From the NCBI GenBank assembly GCA_031267175.1, contig JAIRZP010000032.1, positions 1 to 8,215 on the forward strand: a stretch of 8,215 nucleotides of DNA. Reading direction: 5' to 3'. Under the pieces are notes generated by a model. The model worked only from the letters and a program-made list of their open reading frames with translations, did no database searches and was not told the DNA's origin. The stretch is from Coriobacteriales bacterium. GTDB lineage: Bacteria; Actinomycetota; Coriobacteriia; Coriobacteriales; UBA8131. Made by a program: the position numbers and the translations under genes. Positions 1-5,610 of the stretch are shown here, one piece after another. Every line of letters starts with the position of its first letter. Position 1 is the stretch's first letter.

Positions 1-165
1 GAGCGGATGATGCAGAGCCCCGCCGCCGACGGCTCGGGCAACGCCGAGCTCATCTATGTGACCCATCCCGCGCGCGAGGGAGCACTCAAGGCGGTGCTGG
101 CAGAGATAGAAGCCTCCGACGTCCTCGCCGGTGAACCCATGCTCATCAGGATGTTGGAGGAGTAG
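1..165 (+). CDS. hom: Homoserine dehydrogenase, C-terminal end (ACT domain), partial
   Basis: Frame 1 is open from the window edge to the TAG at 163-165 and gives the last 54 residues of a protein. The segment AELIYVTHPAREGALKAVLAEIEASDVL, followed by a short strand ending in IRMLEE, matches the C-terminal ACT regulatory domain of homoserine dehydrogenase, where a 'VTH.aRE..l..aL..I...dVv' strand-helix pattern ends the protein. The enzyme reduces aspartate semialdehyde to homoserine in the cytoplasm, at the branch to threonine and methionine; the ACT domain usually mediates feedback inhibition by threonine. The catalytic part lies outside the window. Assignment rests on this short tail only; another ACT-domain enzyme is possible but less likely. 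No clear hairpin with a T-tract follows the stop in the 49 bp before the convergent gene. Confidence 0.72.
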   Translation, partial: ERMMQSPAADGSGNAELIYVTHPAREGALKAVLAEIEASDVLAGEPMLIRMLEE

Positions 166-214
166 CAGGGCCGGGGTTGGAATCAGATATGCAGGCCATC
201 CGCCTTGCCCCAGA

Positions 215-538
215 TTAAGCGCTGAAGTCCCAGCGGCACGCGTCCATGTCAACACGCCCGTCAGGGAGGAAGTCCACGCCTTCCTCGCCGAGTAGCTCAC
301 GACGCAGTTCTGCCCATACGCCGCCGGTCACCGAGCCATCGGCCTTGACGACCCGTTGCCAGGGGAGTTCTTCGGGGCAGGCACTCAAAGCCCAGCCCAC
401 ACTGCGCGCAGCACGAGGGTTGCCGAGCAGGGCAGCTATCTGCCCATAGGAGACAACCCGGCCCCGCGGAACCTGTGCCACAAGGGCATAGACGCGCTTG
501 AAGAAAGTGTTATCTGTCTGTGCTGTCCGGGCTTTCAT
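215..538 (-). CDS. Alkyltransferase-like (ATL) DNA-binding protein, MGMT family, non-catalytic
   Basis: This 107-residue protein covers just the C-terminal DNA-binding domain of the O6-alkylguanine-DNA alkyltransferase family. Visible landmarks are the helix-turn-helix with the Tyr of SYGQIA (Y31), PRAARSVG with the arginine finger (R45), and the active-site loop LPWQRVV. In repair methyltransferases that loop reads PCHRV; here the acceptor Cys is Trp (W60) and His is Gln, as in E. coli YbaZ and yeast Atl1, which bind O6-alkylguanine, flip it and recruit nucleotide excision repair rather than dealkylating it. The C-terminal D..RWDF matches the YbaZ-type tail. An in-frame TAA just upstream (plus 548-550) makes the ATG at 536-538 the first possible start; no good Shine-Dalgarno is seen before it. 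It converges on hom and diverges from the membrane protein gene. The family call is firm; the role is inferred from characterised homologues. Confidence 0.9.
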   Translation of the reverse strand: MKARTAQTDNTFFKRVYALVAQVPRGRVVSYGQIAALLGNPRAARSVGWALSACPEELPWQRVVKADGSVTGGVWAELRRELLGEEGVDFLPDGRVDMDACRWDFSA

Positions 539-669
539 GTTGTCAGCTTAGCACACTGATGGCAGCCAGAGGGCCGGAGCTGGTGCCCCCTCTGTCCCAC
601 ACCGTTTTTTTCTGCCGGGCACAAGCTCGATATCTGTTGCGGCAATCTACGCGGAGCTGAGAGGGTATC

Positions 670-714
670 ATGGCTACGCACTACGAAAATAACGGGCGCA
701 GGAGGGCACATTAG
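670..714 (+). CDS. Possible 14-codon leader ORF upstream of the PAP2-like gene
   Basis: An ATG at 670 is preceded by GAGAGGG at 659-665 (5 nt spacing from AGGG's end), opens a 14-codon frame (MATHYENNGRRRAH) and stops with TAG at 712-714, two bases before the ATG of the following membrane protein. The position would allow translational coupling. The peptide has no runs of one amino acid of the kind expected for an attenuator, and the frame is short enough to be chance. Confidence 0.2.
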   Translation: MATHYENNGRRRAH

Positions 715-716
715 CT

Positions 717-1328
717 ATGACAGACAGCACAGACAGGCGCAGGGCCTCTGACCGGTTGGCTTTTGTCGTACGGGTTATCACGGTTCCGCCGGTACTGGTC
801 TCCGCACTGCTCATCCTTCTGTACCTGTTCAAGGCGGGAGTCTTTGCCTCACTCGCAGAGCTGGCGCTCAGTCTGGTTTTTCTCGTGCTTATCCCTCTGG
901 CCGCCTATCCCGTCTCCGCCGTCGTGCCCGGGCTTAAAAAGAAGGGGAGGGAGGGGCAGCGGAACCTCGCCCTCGCCCTGAGCCTTGTAGGGTATGCCGG
1001 CGCGGTGGTCTACGGCATGGTAACCCAGGTGAGCAACTCGCTGTTCCTCATCTACGTGACCTACTTTCTCTCTGTACTCATCCTGCTTTTGTTCAACAAG
1101 GTGCTCGGTATTCGTGCGAGCGGCCATGCCTGTGGCATAATGGGGCCCCTCGTATTCCTCGTCTACTTTATCGGGCCGTACGGTATCATCGCCTGCGTGG
1201 CCGTCGCGGCACTGGTCATATGGTCATCGCTCTACCTCAAGCGTCACAGCCCGGGCGAGCTTATCTGGGGAGCGGCCAGCGCCCTCATCGCCTTTGTGCT
1301 GAGCCTGCTTGCCATCGTGATACTTTAA
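717..1328 (+). CDS. Polytopic membrane protein with degenerate PAP2-phosphatase motifs
   Basis: This 203-residue protein has a short charged N-terminus and about six hydrophobic spans (roughly 16-36, 44-70, 85-103, 107-127, 140-168, 184-203). The second half carries an RASGHACGIMGP segment (S135-G136-H137) and, after another span, SSLYLKRHSPGELIWG with H177 and E181. These line up with PAP2 motif 2 (PSGH) and motif 3 (SR-x5-H-x3-D); K128 could be the motif 1 lysine. The two histidines are kept, but the motif 3 Arg position is Ser (S171) and its Asp is Glu. PAP2 enzymes remove phosphate from lipids such as phosphatidate or undecaprenyl pyrophosphate at the membrane; activity here is uncertain. 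GGAGGG at 701-706 is a usable ribosome-binding site 10 nt before the ATG. The stop TAA overlaps the stop of the convergent hydrolase gene. It could equally be an uncharacterised membrane family. Confidence 0.7.
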   Translation: MTDSTDRRRASDRLAFVVRVITVPPVLVSALLILLYLFKAGVFASLAELALSLVFLVLIPLAAYPVSAVVPGLKKKGREGQRNLALALSLVGYAGAVVYGMVTQVSNSLFLIYVTYFLSVLILLLFNKVLGIRASGHACGIMGPLVFLVYFIGPYGIIACVAVAALVIWSSLYLKRHSPGELIWGAASALIAFVLSLLAIVIL

Positions 1329-2245
1329 CCTTCTTCCCAGATCTCCTCTTCGCGCCACTCCCACTCACGGCCGCCAAAGAAGACCATGGCATTCATCTCG
1401 TTGGACTTCTTCAAGATGGCATTGGGAAAGTGCCGGTCCATCGCAAAGAAGAAGTCGCCGGGGCTTTTGGCGCGCTCCAGCTCTATTTCTGTCTTCTCGA
1501 TATAATCGATAGTCCAGTCAAAGCTGCGGTTGTCAAAGGGCATGCCCATCCGCATATGCCCCGGAATGACCACCGAGGCGTCCATGGCCTTGAGCTTCTT
1601 ACACACATCTATCCACTCAGCGCGCTCAGCCTTGTCTATTTCGCAGGTGAAGGGGTGGGCCTCATAAAAGAGGATGTCCGAGCACATGAGGGTGTCGATG
1701 GAAGGGATGTAGCCGGCGGTGTTATAGCGGTAGTCCCCCATGAGGCGCGGGATTATCTCGACGCGCTCGCCCTCCAGCAGGAAGTGGTCTTCTTCCAGCG
1801 GCTCTATGGCAAAGGGAAGGTGCTCGGAGGCGTAGTTGATCTCGCCGATGTCCGGCACGACCTCGTTGCGCTTGGCAGACCACTGCTTCTCCATGATGGC
1901 GGCTTCCTCGGGCACCGCGATGACGCGCGCGCCCGGAAACACCTGCTTGAGCACCTCGGCACCAAAGTAGTGGTCGGGGTGTGCGTGAGACATATAGATG
2001 GTCTCCAGCTCCAGGTTCTCCTCCACTATCTCCGCCGCGCAGCGGAGCGCGTTGGCCCGCGTCCACTGGGTGTCAAAGACCGCGCACTTCTCCTTGCCCA
2101 TGATGATGACATTGGTTACGGCAAAGCCGTCGTCGTTGGATACGAATACCTTGGTGGCGAGCTTGCCCTCGCCGTGCCGGTTGACCCTGATCTCACCATG
2201 CGTGCTGAACTCGCGATACTCGTCTGATACACAAATCTTAGCCAT
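1325..2245 (-). CDS. Metallo-beta-lactamase fold metallo-hydrolase
   Basis: The product is 306 residues from the start chosen here. The zinc-binding signature MSHAHPDHYFG gives H87, H89, D91 and H92; a later TLMCSDILF supplies the bridging Asp (D190), and VIPGHMRMG supplies the last His (H230). The usual middle His (the GHTxGS motif) is not present: that loop reads LMGDYRYNTAGYIPS, so an Asp or nothing fills the site. This variant pattern is seen in some uncharacterised MBL-fold hydrolases. No signal peptide, so cytoplasmic. The ATG at 2245 is preferred because GGAG lies 6 nt before it; an in-frame ATG at 2257 would add four residues but has no Shine-Dalgarno. It is the last gene of the leftward set, 143 nt after the ferredoxin, which suggests hydrolysis of a substrate or product of the molybdoenzyme. 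That link is inference; the true substrate is unknown. Confidence 0.88.
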   Translation of the reverse strand: MAKICVSDEYREFSTHGEIRVNRHGEGKLATKVFVSNDDGFAVTNVIIMGKEKCAVFDTQWTRANALRCAAEIVEENLELETIYMSHAHPDHYFGAEVLKQVFPGARVIAVPEEAAIMEKQWSAKRNEVVPDIGEINYASEHLPFAIEPLEEDHFLLEGERVEIIPRLMGDYRYNTAGYIPSIDTLMCSDILFYEAHPFTCEIDKAERAEWIDVCKKLKAMDASVVIPGHMRMGMPFDNRSFDWTIDYIEKTEIELERAKSPGDFFFAMDRHFPNAILKKSNEMNAMVFFGGREWEWREEEIWEEG

Positions 2246-2265
2246 TGCATTCTCCATTCTTTAAT

Positions 2266-2358
2266 GGTTGCCTCGCTTGTTGTTTGCCGTCGTCTATCGT
2301 TGACTTATCGTATTTCCGCGTGTTGTTTTGCCGGGCATTACGCGGTTGCCTCACTCGT
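2266..2358. repeat. Imperfect direct repeat in ferredoxin-hydrolase spacer
   Basis: GGTTGCCTCGCTTGT at 2266-2280 recurs as GGTTGCCTCACTCGT at 2344-2358 (13 of 15 identical, 78 nt apart). Both lie in the non-coding gap between the ferredoxin and the hydrolase genes. On the coding (minus) strand each contains GAGGCAACC. No protein or RNA role is evident. Confidence 0.4.
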
Positions 2359-2388
2359 ATTCTACACGTTTTCGTGCCTGCGCCGACG

Positions 2389-2745
2389 CTACGACGCCTG
2401 ATCTTCCCAGGTCTGGAGCGACCAGCGAGTCTTGCCGTCGATCTTCTTTGCCAGCTCCTCAACCTCGCCGTAGTACATACACCAGGCCTGGCAGTGCTGT
2501 ACGCACATGGCCATCTTGCCCTTCTCCACCCGCTCTACGCAGCCATCGCAGGCCTTGGTGATAACGGGCAGCCAAGCCCACTCCCACTTGCCTTCTTTGG
2601 GGCCGCTCGTGTACTTGTACGGGCCTGTCTCGGTGAGCTTGATGCCAAAATCACCCTTCTCCAGTTCCAGGTACTTCTTGCAGGCGACCTCACAGCTGTG
2701 GCAGCCGGTGCAGTACTCGTAGTTAATCAATATTCCCTTGGCCAT
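2389..2745 (-). CDS. Small two-cluster [4Fe-4S] ferredoxin-like electron-transfer subunit of molybdoenzyme
   Basis: The protein has 118 residues. Cluster motif one is C12-x2-C15-x2-C18-x3-C22; motif two is C66-x2-C69-x11-C81-x3-C85, the spacing typical of iron-sulfur subunits of the DMSO-reductase family (DmsB, NrfC, PsrB types). An extra Cys, C89, follows. These subunits usually hold four clusters in about 180-250 residues; this one has only enough cysteines for two. The region between the motifs is aromatic-rich (KWEWAW). It has no signal peptide or membrane segment. It lies 85 nt downstream of the molybdopterin subunit on the same strand, so it most likely passes electrons to or from that enzyme in the cytoplasm. 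The Shine-Dalgarno AAGGGA (2752-2757) sits 6 nt before the ATG. Confidence 0.9.
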   Translation of the reverse strand: MAKGILINYEYCTGCHSCEVACKKYLELEKGDFGIKLTETGPYKYTSGPKEGKWEWAWLPVITKACDGCVERVEKGKMAMCVQHCQAWCMYYGEVEELAKKIDGKTRWSLQTWEDQAS

Positions 2746-2830
2746 CTTTTGTCCCTTCTGGTTATCCTTATATCCTTGCCAAACCGATTACTCGTGGGTA
2801 ACGCTCTTTTCCTGACTCCAGGGTTTGCCG

Positions 2831-5311
2831 CTAGGGCTTGCCGGGCTCGTAGGTGCGAAAGCCGCCAAGTCGGGTTACCTGCTCACCCGGTGTGGGGTAT
2901 TCGTTTTCCGGCGTGGCCTTGTAGATCTTGGCCAGCAGGCACTTGATGGGAGCGCCGATATTGCCCGGGCCGCTTTCATAGGCATGCGTGAGGTTGTTAA
3001 CGTTATAGTCAAAACAGCCATACAGATGGGGCTCCGAAGGCTCCTCCTCGGGCTTCCACCAGCCGTGCTCGGCCGAGATGAAGCGCTTGTCCATGCCGGG
3101 AAAGACCTTGACCATCTGCTTGCAGCGGCCATCCCAGTTCTCTATCCAGATCCAGTCGCCATCCTGGAGACCGTACTCCTCTGCCGTCTCCGGCGAGATC
3201 TTGCAGAGTGGCTCGGGATGGAACTCACGCATGGTCTGGGCCCAGCGATGCTCGGTGTGGAAGAACTCATACGAGCGGGCCCCGTTGATAAAGTAGAATG
3301 GGTATTCCTCAAACAGCTCCGGAGCCAGATCCTTGGAGCAGGACACCGGCGTGTAGACCGGGTACTTGGGAATGCCCCAGGCGTCAAAGGTCGTCGGGAT
3401 GAGCTCGATGCGTCCGCTGGGGGTGTTGAAGCCCATGCCGCCGTCGGGGCGGAGGAGACCCTTCTCATGCTTGTAGTAGGTGGCGTTCCACTCATCGTAG
3501 AGATGCCCGCCGAGGTCTACGAGCTGCTGAAAGGTAACCGGGCACTTGGTGGTGACGGTCGTGTCGTCGGCACCGGAGTCGTGGCCCCATTTGTCGTCGG
3601 TGGCGGCGGAGAAGTTGGACTTCTTGACCGTGCCATCTTCGCCCACCACGGCCAGGTCGGTGAGGAGGTAGTCGTTGACGAGGTCCTCGGCCGTGTCCCA
3701 ACGCTGGAACAGGTCGGGGTTGAGGCGCTTACCGAGCCAGATGGCTATCTCCTCGTCACTCTTGGCCTCGTAGAAGGTCGAGCATTTCTTCATGGCACGC
3801 AGCGGTGTCCACCAGGTACGGGCAGAATCGCGCTCGGGGCTCATGGACACCGGCACCACGAGGTCGGCGAGCGCCACGATGGTAGGTGTCATGATAGGGT
3901 CGGCATAGGCGATGAACTCGATGTCCTTCATATACTTATACGCGCGCGGGCCCGGCTCCTCGTGGCCTGCAAAGGCGTTGCAACTCTGCGCCCAGAGTAT
4001 CTTGATAGGAAAGGGCTCGTGCGTCTCAAGCGTCTTGGCCATGGCATCGGGGTTACTCATGCCCACGAAGTCCAGGCCCTCAAAACCGGCCATGGCCTTG
4101 GAGAACTTGTGCTTGTAGGCCTCGGGGTCGGCGTAGAGGTCTACGGAGGAGTAACCGGCGTTGATGTCAAAGGAGTTGCGGGCAAATACGTGCGTACCCG
4201 GCTTTTCGATGTCGCCGCAGATGGCCATGATGTCGCAGACGGCCTGCACCCAGTGCATGGATGAGGCCGTAGAGGCATCAAAGGCAAGCCCCCACTGTAT
4301 GGCACCCCGTGCTGCGCCCGCATACATACGCGCGGAGGCACGGATGTCCTCGGCCGGTACGCCGGTGATAGGTGCTGCCCACTCGGGGGTGAACTCCTTG
4401 CAGTGGTCTTTGAGCTCGTCATAGTAGGCACACCAGTACTCCACAAACTCGTGGTCGATGAGGTCCTCCTCCATGATGACATTGAGCCAGGCGAGCGCGA
4501 TGCACACATCGGTGCCTGAGTTGACCGGTAGCCAGTATTCGCTCCGGGCACCCCACCAGGTCAGCTGCGGGTCAATGGTGATTATCTTCGTGCCCTGCTG
4601 CACACAGAAGGTGAGCCAGTGACCCAGATAGCCGTCGGCGTTGGACTTGTTGGGCTCGACGCCCCAGATTACCAGTACCTCGGGCGGCTGCCATTCGGGG
4701 TTGGCGTAGCGGTCGGGAAAGGTCTCCGAGGCGTCCACGAGCGGGTAGTCACCCATGGGGCCGGCAGCCCCGCACACGCGCGGCATATAGCACGACCAAC
4801 CGGAGAAGTAGATGCCGCCCACATTGGGAGTGCGAAAGCACGCACCGGCTATGAAGGGCACCTGCCAGTTGATGTTTCTGCCAGTGCCGTGGCCAACGAT
4901 GATGGACTCGCGCCCAAGGCCTGCGTCGTCTACGAGCTCTTTTATCTTGGACTCGAGAATATCCATGGCCTCGTCCCAGGTGATGGGCTCAAACTTGGTG
5001 GCATCGCCGCGATAGGCGCGCTCACGTTTGAGCGGCGTCTTGATGCGGTGCTCGTTATTGGTGGCCTCGGGCAGGTTGATGCAGCGCATACAGAGCTTGC
5101 CATTGGCATAGGGGTCAAGCGGGTCGCCCTCGGTTTTGACCAGCCTGCCATCCTCGTCGGTATAGAGCAGAATGCCGCAGGAGTCATGGCAGCCCGGCCC
5201 CGAATAGTTATAGGTGCGCGTTACGGTAAGGCCGTCCTCCTCCCACGTTACCTCGTTCTCGTGATAGGCCTTCCTATCGATGGAGTCGAGGAATTCTTGA
5301 TAGTCGATCAT
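2831..5311 (-). CDS. Molybdopterin (bis-MGD) oxidoreductase catalytic subunit, cytoplasmic
   Basis: The protein has 826 residues in the DMSO-reductase superfamily. The N-terminal cluster region has GCHDSCGILLY (C41, C45) and GKLCMRC (C74, C77), followed by TPLKR and the typical FEPITWDEAMD segment. A SCYMPRVCGAAG loop puts C180 at the position of the Mo-ligating Cys or SeCys of nitrate reductase and formate dehydrogenase (C174 lies nearby). VLVIWGVEPNKSNADG is the cofactor-binding strand-loop, and the C-terminal molybdopterin dinucleotide domain runs from about GFNTPSGRIEL through LCKISPETAEEYGLQDGDWI. There is no twin-arginine signal, so it should stay in the cytoplasm. The ribosome-binding site AAGGAA (5316-5321) supports this ATG. 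It is first of a leftward three-gene set with a ferredoxin and an MBL hydrolase. Substrate is not deducible; soluble anaerobe enzymes of this type include catechol dehydroxylases, hydroxytransferases and dehydrogenases. The first cluster Cys of the usual C-x2-C-x3-C motif is missing (see findings). Confidence 0.92.
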   Translation of the reverse strand: MIDYQEFLDSIDRKAYHENEVTWEEDGLTVTRTYNYSGPGCHDSCGILLYTDEDGRLVKTEGDPLDPYANGKLCMRCINLPEATNNEHRIKTPLKRERAYRGDATKFEPITWDEAMDILESKIKELVDDAGLGRESIIVGHGTGRNINWQVPFIAGACFRTPNVGGIYFSGWSCYMPRVCGAAGPMGDYPLVDASETFPDRYANPEWQPPEVLVIWGVEPNKSNADGYLGHWLTFCVQQGTKIITIDPQLTWWGARSEYWLPVNSGTDVCIALAWLNVIMEEDLIDHEFVEYWCAYYDELKDHCKEFTPEWAAPITGVPAEDIRASARMYAGAARGAIQWGLAFDASTASSMHWVQAVCDIMAICGDIEKPGTHVFARNSFDINAGYSSVDLYADPEAYKHKFSKAMAGFEGLDFVGMSNPDAMAKTLETHEPFPIKILWAQSCNAFAGHEEPGPRAYKYMKDIEFIAYADPIMTPTIVALADLVVPVSMSPERDSARTWWTPLRAMKKCSTFYEAKSDEEIAIWLGKRLNPDLFQRWDTAEDLVNDYLLTDLAVVGEDGTVKKSNFSAATDDKWGHDSGADDTTVTTKCPVTFQQLVDLGGHLYDEWNATYYKHEKGLLRPDGGMGFNTPSGRIELIPTTFDAWGIPKYPVYTPVSCSKDLAPELFEEYPFYFINGARSYEFFHTEHRWAQTMREFHPEPLCKISPETAEEYGLQDGDWIWIENWDGRCKQMVKVFPGMDKRFISAEHGWWKPEEEPSEPHLYGCFDYNVNNLTHAYESGPGNIGAPIKCLLAKIYKATPENEYPTPGEQVTRLGGFRTYEPGKP

Positions 5312-5358
5312 GGCCTTCCTTTCTATCCTTGCTCATGCCCCTGCAAACCTTCTTGCCG

Positions 5359-5421
5359 CGAGCCGTGCAAAAACCACCGTGCCGATACTACGAATCCTGA
5401 TAAAACCATTATCACGGCTCG
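5359..5421. repeat. 9-bp inverted repeat in the divergent intergenic region
   Basis: CGAGCCGTG at 5359-5367 is matched exactly by its reverse complement CACGGCTCG at 5413-5421, with 45 bp between the arms. The core AGCCGTG occurs a third time at 5470-5476. The position, 48-110 bp upstream of the molybdoenzyme start, fits paired sites for a regulator, but a chance match in GC-rich DNA is possible. Confidence 0.4.
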
Positions 5422-5467
5422 GGCGAACCGCTGCCATAAACGAGAAGGTTGAATTAGGCACAGAGGC

Positions 5468-5484
5468 TTAGCCGTGAGGGCTAA
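5468..5484. promoter_or_regulatory. Short palindrome TTAGCC-N5-GGCTAA
   Basis: Perfect 6-bp arms (5468-5473 and 5479-5484) flank GTGAG. The left arm overlaps the third copy of AGCCGTG. It could be an operator half-site pair upstream of the kinase promoter; there is no following T-tract, so it is not a terminator. Confidence 0.3.
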
Positions 5485-5511
5485 TAGCTGGCGATATTTG
5501 GCTGCAAAAGC

Positions 5512-5517
5512 TATACT
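5512..5517 (+). promoter_or_regulatory. Candidate -10 element (TATACT) for the sensor kinase
   Basis: TATACT at 5512-5517 matches the sigma-70 -10 consensus at five of six positions and lies in an AT-richer stretch. The hexamer 17 bp upstream, TGGCGA (5489-5494), is a poor -35, so an activator might be needed. It would place the transcript start near 5524, about 87 nt before the kinase ATG. Confidence 0.25.
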
Positions 5518-5524
5518 GTAGCAA

Positions 5525-5546
5525 CCTCGAAGTGTGCAAATCGAGG
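5525..5546. promoter_or_regulatory. Dyad CCTCGA-N10-TCGAGG, possible operator or 5' UTR hairpin
   Basis: Perfect 6-bp arms at 5525-5530 and 5541-5546 are separated by ten bases, a 22-bp symmetric layout typical of helix-turn-helix dimer sites. It begins about where a transcript from the TATACT element would start, so it could act as an operator over the start site or as a stem-loop in the leader. Confidence 0.35.
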
Positions 5547-5610
5547 GAATTGATCGGGCTTCTGCAGAACAAAGGCTTTGGATTATGACGTATAACAGCA
5601 AGGCGGGATA

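Noticed and set aside
166..214. Possible bidirectional terminator between hom and the ATL gene
   Set aside because: GC-rich blocks can be paired only weakly and there is no T-run on either strand.
567..611. Stem CAGAGGG/CCCTCTG followed by a run of seven T, resembling a terminator
   Set aside because: The T-run begins 10 nt after the stem, the loop is 14 nt, and no plus-strand gene ends just upstream. It is more likely chance or part of the divergent promoter region.
2246..2257. Upstream ATG at 2257 as the start of the MBL hydrolase
   Set aside because: It has no Shine-Dalgarno, whereas GGAG sits 6 nt before the ATG at 2245; the four extra residues add nothing to the domain. It remains a possible alternative.
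2825..4264. Long plus-strand open frame (479 codons) opposite the molybdoenzyme
   Set aside because: The product has no recognisable domain and mirrors the codon bias of the minus-strand gene, whose translation shows clear family motifs throughout. Similar antisense frames at 1220-2227 and 4619-5452 are rejected for the same reason.
5570..5580. CAAAGGCTTTG palindrome just upstream of the kinase ribosome-binding site
   Set aside because: The single-base centre cannot form a hairpin loop and an 11-bp symmetric word is weak evidence for a binding site.
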